DNA from: Nonomuraea africana
GTDB taxonomy: Bacteria; Actinomycetota; Actinomycetes; Streptosporangiales; Streptosporangiaceae
Assembly (NCBI RefSeq): GCF_014873535.1
Contig: NZ_JADBEF010000001.1
Location: 7,068,001-7,132,000 of the forward strand
Direction of reading: 5' to 3'
DNA: 64,000 nucleotides
In this document: positions 30,453-40,055 of the stretch, in pieces
How positions within the stretch are numbered: position 1 is the first letter of the stretch
Layout: each line of letters opens with the position of its first letter
Translations under genes and position numbers: made by a program
The notes under the pieces: generated by a model
What the model was told of the DNA's origin: nothing
Databases searched by the model: none
What the model saw: the letters and a program-made list of their open reading frames with translations, nothing else

Positions 30453-31874
30453 GTGACCCGCGAACTCACCCGGACGGCCTCCGCCGCGCCGTCGAAGCCC
30501 GGTAACGTCCCGCTCGCCACGGCCGGCCTGCTGCTCGGCATGCTGCTGTCGGTCCTGGACCAGACGGTGGTCGCCATCGCGCTGCCCGACATCGCCGCCG
30601 ACCTGGGCGGCATGGACGCGATCGGCTGGATCATCACCTCCTACGTGCTGGCCTCGACCACGACCGGCGCGCTCTACGGCCGCATCAGCGACCGCTTCGG
30701 GCGGCGCGCGGTCTTCGTCACCGCGATCGCCGTCTTCATCGTGGGCTCCGTGCTGTGCGGCGTGGCGCTGACGGTGCCCCAGCTGGTGGCCGCCAGGACC
30801 CTGCAGGGCATCGGCGCGGGCGCGCTGTTCGTCCTGCCCACGATCGCGCTGTCGGAGCTGTACCCGCAGCGCCTGCGCAGCAGGGTCCAGGGCTTCACCG
30901 GCGGCGTCTTCGCCCTGGCCAGCGTGGGCGGCCCGCTCGCCGGTGGGCTGATCACCGACAGCGTGGGCTGGCGCTGGATCTTCTACATCAACCTGCCCCT
31001 CGGCCTGCTCAGCATCGCCCTCGTCACCTTCGCGCTGCGCCTGCCGAAGCCGGGCGGTGGCGGCAAGGTCGACGTCGCGGGCTCGGCACTGATCGTCGGC
31101 GCGACGGTGAGCCTGCTGCTGGTGGCCGAGTGGGGCGGCCGCGTCCACGCCTGGACCTCCCTCGTGATCCTCACGCTGATCGGCGCCTTCGCCGTCCTCC
31201 TTGCCCTGTTCGTGTGGTGGGAACGGCGCGCGGCCAACCCGCTGCTCCCGCCACGGCTGTTCGCCAACCCCGCGCTGCGCGTCGCGCTGCCCGCCACCGC
31301 GCTGCTCGGGGCGCTGCTCGGCGGCTCCATCGTGTATCTGCCCACCTACCTGCAGGCCGCCTACGGCATGGGCGCCACGCAGGCGGGCCTCGCGCTCAAC
31401 CCCTACGTCGTCACCTTCATGGCGGTGTCCTTCCTCGCCGGCGCCCGCATTGGCGCGAGCGGCCGGTTCAAGCCCTATCTGATCGCCGGCTCGGTGATCG
31501 TGGTGCTGGGGTTCGCGCTGCTCAGCCAGCTCGGTACCGGCACGCCGTACGCGGTGCTGGCCGTGGAGCTCGGCGTGCTCGGCGCCGGGTTCGGCCTCCT
31601 GATGCAGAACCTGGTGGTCGTCGCGCAGAACGCGGCCACCCCCGCGGATCTCGCGGCCACCACGTCCGCCGCGGTGTCGGTACGCGGGCTCGGCATGTCG
31701 CTCGGCGTCGCCATCTTCGGCAACCTGCTCGCCAGGCAGCTCCAGAGCCACCCGCAGAGCACGGCGACGGCCATCCCCGACGTCCTGTTCTGGGGCGTGC
31801 CCGTGGCCGTCGCCCTGGTGGCCCTCCTGGCGCTGCTCCCGCGCTCGGCTGACCACGAATTGACCTCAACCTAA
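30453..31874 (+). CDS. MFS drug exporter (DHA2/EmrB-like)
   Basis: A 473-residue, about 14-TM major facilitator protein. TM1 holds LLSVLDQTVVAIALPDIA (motif D1), motif A is GRISDRFGRR, and motif C-type glycine/proline runs are seen in GGPLAGGLI. The DHA2 family pumps drugs or metabolites by proton antiport. GTG 30453 has AGGAG about 10 bases upstream and lies 5 bases after the oxidoreductase stop, indicating one transcript. The coupling to a dithiol oxidoreductase suggests export of a sulfur-containing or redox-active compound; this is inference from context. Confidence 0.88.
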   Translation: MTRELTRTASAAPSKPGNVPLATAGLLLGMLLSVLDQTVVAIALPDIAADLGGMDAIGWIITSYVLASTTTGALYGRISDRFGRRAVFVTAIAVFIVGSVLCGVALTVPQLVAARTLQGIGAGALFVLPTIALSELYPQRLRSRVQGFTGGVFALASVGGPLAGGLITDSVGWRWIFYINLPLGLLSIALVTFALRLPKPGGGGKVDVAGSALIVGATVSLLLVAEWGGRVHAWTSLVILTLIGAFAVLLALFVWWERRAANPLLPPRLFANPALRVALPATALLGALLGGSIVYLPTYLQAAYGMGATQAGLALNPYVVTFMAVSFLAGARIGASGRFKPYLIAGSVIVVLGFALLSQLGTGTPYAVLAVELGVLGAGFGLLMQNLVVVAQNAATPADLAATTSAAVSVRGLGMSLGVAIFGNLLARQLQSHPQSTATAIPDVLFWGVPVAVALVALLALLPRSADHELTST

Positions 31875-31890
31875 CTCGAGGTCCTAGCGT
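31860..31890 (+). promoter_or_regulatory. MerR-type promoter with 19-bp spacer and dyad operator
   Basis: TTGACC (31860-31865) and TAGCGT (31885-31890) are 19 bases apart, which is the over-long spacing that MerR activators correct. The spacer region is a dyad GACCTC-AACCTAACTC-GAGGTC, resembling SoxR-like CCTCAA/TTGAGG arms. The -10 ends 8 bases before ATG 31899 (near-leaderless), and the -35 overlaps the last codons of the preceding MFS gene. Confidence 0.75.
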
Positions 31891-31898
31891 GGGGTCAC

Positions 31899-33482
31899 AT
31901 GAGTGAGAATGTGATCGCCAGAGCGGGTCGGCGGGAGTGGATCGGCCTTGCCGTCTTGGTCCTGCCGACCCTCCTGCTCTCCATCGACATGAGCGTGCTC
32001 CACCTGGCCGTGCCCATGCTCAGCGCGGATCTGCGGCCGAGCGCGACCCAGCTGTTGTGGATCAACGACATCTACGGCTTCCTCATCGCCGGTTTCCTGA
32101 TCACGATGGGCACGCTGGGTGACCGCATCGGCCGCAGGCGGTTGCTGCTGATCGGCGGCGCCGCCTTCGGCCTGGCCTCGTTGCTCGCCGCCTACGCGCC
32201 CAGTGCCGAGTTGCTGATCGCCGCGCGGGCGTTGCTTGGCGTCGCGGGGGCGACGCTGATGCCCTCGACGCTCTCCTTGATCCGCAACATGTTCCACGAT
32301 CCCAGCCAGCGCACGGTGGCCATCAGCCTGTGGATGACCGGGTTCACCGGCGGCATGGTGCTCGGTCCCGTGGTGGGCGGGGTGCTGCTGGAGAACTTCT
32401 GGTGGGGCTCGGTCTTCCTGCTCGGTGTGCCGGTCATGGCGGTGCTGCTGGTCGCGGGGCCGATCCTGCTGCCGGAGTACCGCGATCCCGGGGCCGGTCG
32501 GCTCGACGTGACCAGTGTGCTGCTCTCCCTGACCGCCATCCTGGCGATGATCTACGGATTCAAAGAGATCGCCGCGTACGGCCTCGCGCTCCCTCCGGTC
32601 CTGACCGTGCTGGCGGGGTTGGCCCTCGGTGTCGTGTTCGTGCGCAGGCAGCGGGGGCTGGCCGATCCACTGCTCGACTTGAAGCTGTTCGCGGAGCGGA
32701 AGTTCACCGCGTCGCTGGGCACCCTGATGATCACCATCTTGGTGGGCCCCGGCATCGGCCTGCTCTCCGCGCAGTATCTGCAGCTGGTGCTGGGTCTGTC
32801 GCCGCTGGAAGCCGGACTGTGGTCGCTGCCTCCCGCGCTGGCGGTCACCGCGGGGCTGGTCATATCCCCGCTGCTGGCCCGCCGGCTGCGTCCCGCCGTG
32901 GTGATCGGCGCCGGACTGCTGGCCTCCGCCGCGGGCGTCGCCCTGATCACCCAGGCGGACGCCACGTCCGGCCTCGCGGTTGTCGTCACCGGGCAGGTCG
33001 TCTTCTTCCTCGGCGCCTCCCCGCTCTGGGTGCTGGGCACCGACCTGATCGTGGGGTCCGCGCCGCCCGAGCGCTCGGGCTCCGCCTCCTCCCTGTCCGA
33101 GACCGTCCAGGAGTTCGGCGGCGCGTTCGGGCTGGCGCTCTTCGGCAGCATCGCCACCGCCGTCTACCGGACCCAGCTGGCCGTACCGGAAGGGATTCCG
33201 GCCGCGGTCGCGGAGACGGCGAGGGATACGCTCGGCGGGGCCGCCGCCGCGGCGGAACGGCTGCCGGGACCGGCCGCCGACGAGCTGCTCGGCGCGGCCG
33301 GAGCCGCCTTCACCTCCGGCCTGCAGGTGTCGGCGGCGATCAGCGCGGGGATCGTGCTCGTCGCGGCCGGCATCGCCTTCGTCTTCCTCCGCCACGTGCG
33401 GCCCACGGCGGAGCAGACCCCGGAGGTGGACGATCCGTCCAGGATCGAGGTGCCCCCGGGCGGTCAGCCCAGCAGGTTGTAG
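31899..33482 (+). CDS. MFS drug exporter (DHA2, SmvA/LfrA-like)
   Basis: A 527-residue, 14-TM exporter close to the SmvA/LfrA branch: IDMSVLHLAVPMLSADL in TM1, GDRIGRRRLLLIG as motif A, and GPVVGGVLLENFWWG as motif C region. Members export quaternary ammonium compounds, dyes and other cations. Its own MerR-type promoter (31860-31890) implies inducible expression. The last residues (PSRL) overlap an antisense serine-hydrolase relic, so the normal C-terminus may have been changed by the deletion that formed that relic. Confidence 0.88.
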   Translation: MSENVIARAGRREWIGLAVLVLPTLLLSIDMSVLHLAVPMLSADLRPSATQLLWINDIYGFLIAGFLITMGTLGDRIGRRRLLLIGGAAFGLASLLAAYAPSAELLIAARALLGVAGATLMPSTLSLIRNMFHDPSQRTVAISLWMTGFTGGMVLGPVVGGVLLENFWWGSVFLLGVPVMAVLLVAGPILLPEYRDPGAGRLDVTSVLLSLTAILAMIYGFKEIAAYGLALPPVLTVLAGLALGVVFVRRQRGLADPLLDLKLFAERKFTASLGTLMITILVGPGIGLLSAQYLQLVLGLSPLEAGLWSLPPALAVTAGLVISPLLARRLRPAVVIGAGLLASAAGVALITQADATSGLAVVVTGQVVFFLGASPLWVLGTDLIVGSAPPERSGSASSLSETVQEFGGAFGLALFGSIATAVYRTQLAVPEGIPAAVAETARDTLGGAAAAAERLPGPAADELLGAAGAAFTSGLQVSAAISAGIVLVAAGIAFVFLRHVRPTAEQTPEVDDPSRIEVPPGGQPSRL

Positions 33483-33790
33483 GAGGCGGCCACGGCGAGG
33501 TAGGCCACCTCGGCGAGCGCGACGCAGGTGTAGTGCGTCCGGCCGACCCAGCTCCACCAGCCCCTGCGCCAGGCGAGCACGTGCCCGGCGGGCGGATCCT
33601 GGCGGGCTGGTGGTCGGCCAGATACGCGCCGAGCGGGTGGACCTGCCCCGGGCTCGCCGCACCCGTGCCGAAGTCGCCGCCGGCGAAGCCCGCGGTGTGG
33701 GTGAGCAGGTGCGCCATGGTGACAGGGCGGCCGGGAAAGGCGTCGTCGATCTCGAACGTCAACCGGACCGTCTGGGAGGGCGCTCCGGGC
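33464..33790 (-). pseudogene. Serine hydrolase (class C beta-lactamase-like) relic with internal deletion
   Basis: The first part reads VRLTFEIDDAFPGRPVTMAHLLTHTAGF, a mid-N-terminal class C beta-lactamase segment, up to PPGT. Then, near 33590, the sequence jumps to WRRGWWSWVGRTHYTC ... YNLLG-stop, the C-terminal membrane tail found in membrane-anchored serine hydrolases. The SxxK nucleophile region, the middle of the enzyme and the KTG-like box are gone. It overlaps the 3' end of the MFS gene by 19 bases. Confidence 0.65.
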
Positions 33791-33810
33791 CCGTGCGATG
33801 ATGTGCCGCG

Positions 33811-34368
33811 ATGCCGGCAGCCCTCCTCCTCCGACTCGCCCGCGCCACGGCCTTCGCCACGGTGTGCGTCGGTCTGGGCGTGCTGGCCCACGTGTTCGCC
33901 GGGGGCACGGTCACCGTGGAGACGGCCGCGTGGGGGCAGGGCCTGTCCCTGCTCGCCGCGCTGCCGCTGACCGGCCGCGAGCGCGATCTGCGGGTGATCC
34001 TTCCGCTGCTGGCCGCCGTGCAGGCGGGGATGCACGTGATCTTCGCGGTCGTCGACGCCACGCCCGCGGGAGACAGCGTCGTCCAGCACCTCCACTGCGC
34101 GACGCCGGGCCTCGGCATGACGATCCTGCACGGCGCCGCCGTGACGCTGACCGCCGTCTGGCTGGCCAGGGGCGAGGCGGCCGTGTGGGCGCTGTTGCGG
34201 CTGGCCGGCGCCCGCGTCCTGCGCCTGATCATCGCGTGGCTGGCGCCGGAGCCGGCAGTCGGGCGCGGGCCGGTGCCCGCCTTCCCCGAGGCCCTTCGGC
34301 TGCGGTCGGCGCTCCTCAGGTCCGTGGTCAGCAGGCGAGGGCCGCCTGCGGTCGCTTTCTGTCGCTGA
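33811..34368 (+). CDS. Small polytopic membrane protein
   Basis: A 185-residue protein with about four hydrophobic helices (FATVCVGLGVLAHVFAGG; DLRVILPLLAAVQAGMHVIF; GLGMTILHGAAVTLTAVWLA) and a basic cytoplasmic C-terminal tail. The pattern with conserved-looking His (MHVIF, HLHCATPG, LHG) resembles membrane proteins encoded with actinobacterial copper or YcnI/CopC-type genes. None of those is adjacent; the next gene is a FecB-type binding protein 57 bases away, so a link to metal uptake is possible but unproven. Confidence 0.55.
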   Translation: MPAALLLRLARATAFATVCVGLGVLAHVFAGGTVTVETAAWGQGLSLLAALPLTGRERDLRVILPLLAAVQAGMHVIFAVVDATPAGDSVVQHLHCATPGLGMTILHGAAVTLTAVWLARGEAAVWALLRLAGARVLRLIIAWLAPEPAVGRGPVPAFPEALRLRSALLRSVVSRRGPPAVAFCR

Positions 34369-34425
34369 ATTTCTCCTCCGCCAGACAGCGCCTGTTTCGG
34401 CGTGCCCTGAAAGGACTTCACTCCC

Positions 34426-35451
34426 ATGCGTCTCTCGCATGCCCTCACCACGCTTGCCGTGCTCGGCCTGTCGGCGGCCGGGTGCGGCGGATCACCGACG
34501 CGATCCGCCACGGCCGTGCCGCCCGCAGCTCCCGGCTATCCGGTCACGATCGCCAACTGCGGCCAGACGTACACCTATGACAGAGCGCCGAGCCGTACGG
34601 TCCTCATGAGCGGTGGCGCGGTGGGCCAGGTCTCCTCGCTGATCGCGCTCGGCCTCGAAGCCAGGATCGTCGGCAACGCCCAGAACTACGGAGCCTCCGA
34701 CGTGCCAGGACGGGCCGACGCGATCGACCGGCTGCCCAAGGCGAAGATCCAGCAAGGGAGCTGGGACATCACCCGCGAGGGCATGCTCGCCCTGCGTCCC
34801 GACCTGGTCATCGGCACCACCGGCTTCGACTTCGACGCCCAGAACGGCTACGCCACCAGGGCCGAGCTGCTCGAGATCGGCGCCAACACCTGGTTGCCCG
34901 ACTCCACCTGCGGCGGCCCCGGCACCGTCAAGGGCACCCAGACGATCGAGGACAGCTACGACATGCTGCGCGACTTCGGCAGGATCTACGGGGTCAGCGA
35001 CCGGGCGGAGCAGCTGATCGAGCGGTCGAAGCGGCGGATCAAGAAGATCGCGGCCAAGGTCGAGGGCGTGTCCAGGCCGAAGGTGATGTACATCATCCCC
35101 GGCATGCAGATGGGCGCCGCCGAGTTCAGCTCGATCGGCGCCAACGGCATCTGGAACGACATCTTCGACAAGGCCGGTGGTGTCAACGCGTTCGGCGACG
35201 CCACCAAGGAGATCTTCGCCAACCTCAGCAAGGAGCGGGTGGCGAAGACCGACGTCGACGCCGTGGTGATCGTCAACTGGCGCAACCCCGACCCCGACGC
35301 CGAGGCCGCGAAGCTCTTCGCCCAGTTCCCGCACTGGCAGGCGGCCAAGGACCGGCGCTACGTCGTGCTGTCGGACTCGGCCTATCTCGGCCCCGACAAC
35401 GCGGTCGCCGTGGAGCGGATCGCCAGGCTGCTCCACCCGGAGAGGTTCTGA
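34426..35451 (+). CDS. FecB/BtuF-type substrate-binding lipoprotein
   Basis: A 341-residue lipoprotein with a lipobox LSAAGC (Cys at about residue 20) after a short signal peptide. The two-lobed TroA/FhuD-like fold is seen in PSRTVLMSGGAVGQVSSLI, LALRPDLVIGTTG and NPDPDAEAAKLFAQFPHW. It should bind an Fe-siderophore, heme or cobamide outside the membrane and hand it to the FecCD permease encoded next. ATG 34426 has AAAGGA upstream. First gene of a three-gene transporter operon; its TGA overlaps the permease ATG. Confidence 0.88.
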   Translation: MRLSHALTTLAVLGLSAAGCGGSPTRSATAVPPAAPGYPVTIANCGQTYTYDRAPSRTVLMSGGAVGQVSSLIALGLEARIVGNAQNYGASDVPGRADAIDRLPKAKIQQGSWDITREGMLALRPDLVIGTTGFDFDAQNGYATRAELLEIGANTWLPDSTCGGPGTVKGTQTIEDSYDMLRDFGRIYGVSDRAEQLIERSKRRIKKIAAKVEGVSRPKVMYIIPGMQMGAAEFSSIGANGIWNDIFDKAGGVNAFGDATKEIFANLSKERVAKTDVDAVVIVNWRNPDPDAEAAKLFAQFPHWQAAKDRRYVVLSDSAYLGPDNAVAVERIARLLHPERF

Positions 35452-36445
35452 TGCTGCGCCGCCTCCCCCTGTCCGTCTGCCTGCCTGTCCTCGCCGCCGC
35501 GCTGCTGGCCGGGATGCTGCTCGCCGTCGGCGTCGGATCGGTGACCGTACCGCTCGCCGAGACCTGGGACATCGTGACCGGCCAGGCAGGCGACCCGGTC
35601 AACACGAAGATCATCCTGGACTACCGGATCCCCAGGGTGCTGCTCGCCGCGCTCGCGGGCGCGGGCCTGTCCATCGCGGGAGCGGTGTTGCAGGCGCTGG
35701 TGACCAACCCGCTCGCCGACCCGTACGTCCTGGGAATCTCCTCAGGGGCCTCTGTAGGCGCGGTGCTCGTCATGACGATGGGCTCGGCCGTCGCGGGCGG
35801 GCTCGGCGTCTCCTCGGCCGCGTTCGCCGGGGCGATGCTGGCCTCGCTGATCGTGTTCGTCCTCGGGCAGCGGCAGGGCCGCCTCACCCCCACCAGGCTG
35901 GTGCTGTCCGGGGTCGCGGTGGGCTACGTGCTGCTCGCCGCCACCAGCTACCTGCAGCTCCAGGCCAACCCCGACGAGCTGAGGAAGGTGATGTTCTGGA
36001 TGCTCGGCAGCGTGGCGGGCGCGCAGTGGGACCAGCTGCCCGCCGTCGCGACGGCCGTGACCGCGTGCGCCCTGGGCCTGATGCTGTACGGCAGGCGGCT
36101 CAACGCCCTCGTCACAGGTGAGGAGTCGGCGACGGCCCTCGGCCTCGACGTACGGCGCGCGCGCATCGGGCTGCTGGTCGTCTCGTCCCTGCTCACCGGC
36201 ACGGTCGTGGCGGTCGTGGGCGGCATCGGGTTCGTCGGGCTGATGATCCCCCACCTGGTACGGCTGGCCTTCGGCACCGACCACCGCCGCCTGCTGCCCG
36301 TGGCGACCCTGGTGGGGGCGACGTACATGGTGCTGGTCGACCTGCTCTCGCGCACCGTCGACCGCCCGGCCGAGCTGCCCGTGGGCATCTTCACCGCGGT
36401 CTTCGGCGCCCCCTTCTTCATCTGGCTGCTGCGCAGGGAGGAGGC

Positions 36446-36449
<4 letters not shown>
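35451..36449 (+). CDS. FecCD-family ABC permease
   Basis: A 332-residue, about nine- to ten-TM permease of the BtuC/FecCD type. Signatures are DYRIPRVLLAALAGAGLSIAGA near the N-terminus, TNPLADPYVLGISSGAS (the conserved GxxxGA region) and GFVGLMIPHLVRLAFGTDHR near the cytoplasmic loop that touches the ATPase. It forms the membrane channel for the metal-chelate importer as a homodimer. The ATG lies inside the TGATG overlap with the binding-protein gene, and its stop overlaps the ATPase start. Confidence 0.92.
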
Positions 36450-37240
<791 letters not shown>

Positions 37241-37248
37241 AGCCCGCG

Positions 37249-37296
37249 CACGAGCCGCCGCGGCGGGTACGCCCGCGCGGCGGCTCGTGGTTTTCC
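37249..37296 (+). terminator. Rho-independent terminator of the FecBCD-type operon
   Basis: CACGAGCCGCCGC (37249-37261) pairs with GCGGCGGCTCGTG (37277-37289) in a long perfect stem, with a further inner GGGTACGCCC loop, and GTTTTCC follows. It starts nine bases after the ATPase stop. Confidence 0.85.
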
Positions 37297-37322
37297 CGAG
37301 GTCAGCGGGGCAGGTAGAGCCG

Positions 37323-38597
37323 ATGAGCAACCCTGATCTCATCTTCGCGCTCGGCGGTGCGGGGGCGCTGCTGGCCGCGGTGCTGCCCAGCGTGCTCAAC
37401 CGGCTCCCCTTCTCCCTGCCGCTGGCCTGCCTCCTCGGCGGGCTGCTGCTGTTCCTGCTCCCCCTTCCGCTGCCGGAGCCGGACCCCGTCGCGCACCGGG
37501 CCGCGCTGGAGCACGCCACCGAGGTCTGCGTGGTCATCTCCCTCATGGGCGCGGGACTGGCGCTCAACCGGAGAGTCGGGCTGCGCAGCTGGTCGTCGAC
37601 CTGGCGGCTGCTCGGCTGGACCATGCCCCTCACCGTCGTGGCCGTCGCGGTGGCCACCGGGTGGCTGCTGGGCTGGCCGCTGGCGGCGGCCGTGCTGCTC
37701 GGCGCGGTGCTCGCGCCCACCGACCCCGTGCTGGCCTCCGACGTGCAGGTGGGTGAGCCCGTCGACGCCGAGAACGCCGACGACGAGGTCCGCTTCTCCC
37801 TCACCTCCGAAGCGGGGCTCAACGACGGCCTGGCCTTCCCCATCGTCTACGCCGCCATCGCCATGGCCGCGACCGGCGGCTCCGCGTGGCTGGGCGAGTG
37901 GGCGCTGGTCGACGTGCTCTACCGGATCACGGTGGGGGTGTTCGCCGGGATCCTGATCGGCAGGCTGCTCGGCCGCCTGTTCTTCCACGCCAAGACCGAC
38001 AACCTGCGCCTGGCCGAACACCGCGACGGATTCGTCGCCCTGGCCAGCACTCTCCTGGCGTACGGCCTGACCGAACTCGTCCACGGGTACGGCTTCATCG
38101 CCGTCTTCGTCACCGCCTGCGCCATCAGGGACGTCGAGCGCAGCCACGGCTACAACGGCATCCTGCACGGCTTCATCGAGCAGATCGAGCGGCTGTTCAC
38201 CGCCTGGCTGCTCCTGCTGCTCGGCGGCTTCGTCGCGGCGGGCGGCCTGTCCGCGCTGACCTGGCGCGGCGCGGCCGTCGCCGTCCTGCTGCTGCTGGTG
38301 ATCAGGCCGCTGACCGGGTGGCTGGCCCAGCTGCGCGGGCCCGCAGGCCCGCGGGAGCGAGCCGTCATGTCCTTCTTCGGGATCAGGGGCATCGGCTCCC
38401 TGTACTACCTGGCGTTCGCGCTCGGCCAGGCCGACTTCGGCGTGCCCGCTGAGGAACTGTGGGCGGTGGCCGCCTTCACCGTGGTGGCCTCGATCGTGCT
38501 GCACGGCGTCACCGCCACACCGATCATGTCCCGCCTCGACCGGCTGCGCGACACCCCGCGGCCTTCGTCACTGGCCGAACGCGACTCAGGAGGCTGA
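37323..38597 (+). CDS. NhaP-type cation:proton antiporter
   Basis: A 424-residue, about 12-TM protein of the CPA1 Na+(K+)/H+ antiporter family. The ion-binding signature is LLGAVLAPTDPVLASDVQVG (TP-D motif of TM5) and LTSEAGLNDGLAFPIVY (ND motif). A late FFGIRGIGSLYYL segment is the conserved FRG(I/V)-type helix. It exchanges external protons for cytoplasmic cations, controlling pH and salt. ATG 37323 has a weak GGCAGG upstream. It is probably transcribed alone, beginning after the operon terminator. Confidence 0.92.
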   Translation: MSNPDLIFALGGAGALLAAVLPSVLNRLPFSLPLACLLGGLLLFLLPLPLPEPDPVAHRAALEHATEVCVVISLMGAGLALNRRVGLRSWSSTWRLLGWTMPLTVVAVAVATGWLLGWPLAAAVLLGAVLAPTDPVLASDVQVGEPVDAENADDEVRFSLTSEAGLNDGLAFPIVYAAIAMAATGGSAWLGEWALVDVLYRITVGVFAGILIGRLLGRLFFHAKTDNLRLAEHRDGFVALASTLLAYGLTELVHGYGFIAVFVTACAIRDVERSHGYNGILHGFIEQIERLFTAWLLLLLGGFVAAGGLSALTWRGAAVAVLLLLVIRPLTGWLAQLRGPAGPRERAVMSFFGIRGIGSLYYLAFALGQADFGVPAEELWAVAAFTVVASIVLHGVTATPIMSRLDRLRDTPRPSSLAERDSGG

Positions 38598-38777
38598 TCG
38601 CCCCCGCGGTCCGGCGGTCACCGGACGGCTCGCGCTCGGCAGGTGGGCCGGCGAGATCGCCCCGCGGTCCGCGAGGCGCTCACCCGCGGCTCTCCGTCGG
38701 ACCGGGAGTGCACGGCGCAGGGCGGGATCATTTGGGGGCACCCATAATGCCCGGCTTGTGCGGGTAAGAACCCACCT

Positions 38778-39329
38778 ATGAAAGTGACCGCAGAGGATAT
38801 CGGCGTGCTGATGCTCCGGGTGCCCGCCGGGCTGCTGCTCATGGGACACGGCGCGCAGAAGCTGTTCGGCTGGTTCGGCGGCGGCGGCCCCGACAAGACC
38901 GGCGAGGTGATGACCGCGCTCGGCTACCCGCACGGCAAGCTCATGGGCCTGGCCGCGGGACTGGGCGAACTCGGCTCTGGCGCGGGAATCGCCCTGGGCG
39001 CGGCCACGCCGCTGTCCTCCGCCGGTCTGATCGCGACGATGACAAACGCCGCCGTCTCCGCCCACCTGCCCCAGGGACTGTGGGCGCAGCACGGCGGGTT
39101 CGAGTACCCGCTCGTGCTCGGCGCGGGCGCGGCCTCGCTGGCGGTGCACGGACCGGGCAAACTGTCGGTCGACGCGGTGCTCGGCTGTGAACGCAAGGGA
39201 CTGGCCTGGGGTGTGGCCGCCCTCGCCCTCGGCCTCGGCGCCGCAGCGGCCGTCCTCACTCTCCGCCGGCAGCACACCGGCGAGCCGTCCGAGGCCGAGG
39301 CCGAGGAGCCGGTCGTGAACCCCACGTAG
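38778..39329 (+). CDS. DoxX family membrane protein
   Basis: A 183-residue, four-TM DoxX/DoxD-like protein. The first helix has VLMLRVPAGLLLMGHGAQKLFGWFGG, the family hallmark, followed by GLAAGLGELGSGAGIALG. Members act in thiosulfate:quinone oxidation in archaea or as redox partners of membrane thiol systems in mycobacteria. This copy carries an extra C-terminal acidic tail. The 180-base gap upstream has no gene; a CATAAT box lies about 30 bases before ATG 38778. Confidence 0.9.
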   Translation: MKVTAEDIGVLMLRVPAGLLLMGHGAQKLFGWFGGGGPDKTGEVMTALGYPHGKLMGLAAGLGELGSGAGIALGAATPLSSAGLIATMTNAAVSAHLPQGLWAQHGGFEYPLVLGAGAASLAVHGPGKLSVDAVLGCERKGLAWGVAALALGLGAAAAVLTLRRQHTGEPSEAEAEEPVVNPT

Positions 39330-39338
39330 GCTCGCGTC

Positions 39339-39707
39339 ATGGAGCATCGATCTCCGTTGATCACGCATCTCTCCTGGGGCCGGATGGTCGTCGAGGGCCT
39401 GGGTGAAGGCAAGGACTTCAAGCTCCACCCCGGCGGCGGGCGGCCCTGGGACTGGAACGAGACCGGCACGCGCCACTCGCCCGGCATTCAACCCGCCGAC
39501 GTGCGGGAACTGCTCGACCATGGCAGCCGGGTGATCGTCCTGTCCCGTGGCATGCGGCTGGCGCTGCAGACCTGCCCCGAGACGCTGGACCTGCTGGCGG
39601 ACAGCGGCGTCGAGGTCCACGTGGAGGAGACGTCGGCCGCGGTCGAGCGGTACAACGCGCTGGCGGAGACCGTCCCGGTAGGTGGCCTGTTCCACTCCAC
39701 GTGCTGA
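39339..39707 (+). CDS. Mth938-like domain protein
   Basis: A 122-residue cytoplasmic protein of the Mth938/AAMDC (DUF498) fold: HLSWGRMVVEGLGEGKDFKL, then WDWNETGTRHSPGIQ and SRGMRLALQTCPETLDLL. The family is also found in NDUFAF3 (respiratory complex assembly) and in small stand-alone proteins with no known reaction. It follows DoxX after 9 bases and is probably co-transcribed. The function remains unknown. Confidence 0.8.
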   Translation: MEHRSPLITHLSWGRMVVEGLGEGKDFKLHPGGGRPWDWNETGTRHSPGIQPADVRELLDHGSRVIVLSRGMRLALQTCPETLDLLADSGVEVHVEETSAAVERYNALAETVPVGGLFHSTC

Positions 39708-40055
39708 CCTTCAGCTCCCTGGTGACCGCGTCCACCGCGGTGGCGGATACGCCGTGCTGGGCGGTGACGTAGATGATTCCTGTGGCGGGCCGACGGCGAG
39801 ACCGCCAGGGTCCGCGCCTTCGGCCAGGCGACACGCGACGTGGTGCGCGATTAGCGCTGGACGCAGATGTGTGCTACCTTGATGGAAGTTGCAGTTGTGG
39901 TACCCATACAAAGACTTTGTGTGCGCCTGATGTCATCATGTGACCTTCAGGTGCATTTTTGTTTGCCGGTCATCTCCGGGTGGGGTCATCTCAGCGACAA
40001 GCGACCCATGTATGCGGGGCGGAACTCGCTTCCGCATCTATCAAAGGAGATCGAC
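39708..40055. other. Intergenic stretch: coding-like relic, then the cold-shock leader
   Basis: 39780-39854 on the plus strand reads LWRADGETARVRAFGQATRD and stops, a possible C-terminal relic of a lost gene with no family assigned. From about 39860 to 40055 the sequence is AT-richer and probably is the 5' leader of the cold-shock gene. It includes the perfect palindrome ACAAAG-A-CTTTGT (39908-39920) and a ribosome site AAAGGAGAT. Long structured leaders of csp genes act as RNA thermosensors or stabilise the mRNA in the cold. Confidence 0.4.

Noticed and set aside
29491..31874. Dithiolopyrrolone- or gliotoxin-type biosynthetic cluster
   Set aside because: Only an oxidoreductase and exporters are present. 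No NRPS or other biosynthetic enzymes occur in the window, so resistance or detoxification is more likely.
38598..38777. Small gene between NhaP and DoxX
   Set aside because: Open frames there are Arg/Gly/Pro-rich without homology or ribosome sites; the stretch more likely holds the DoxX promoter.
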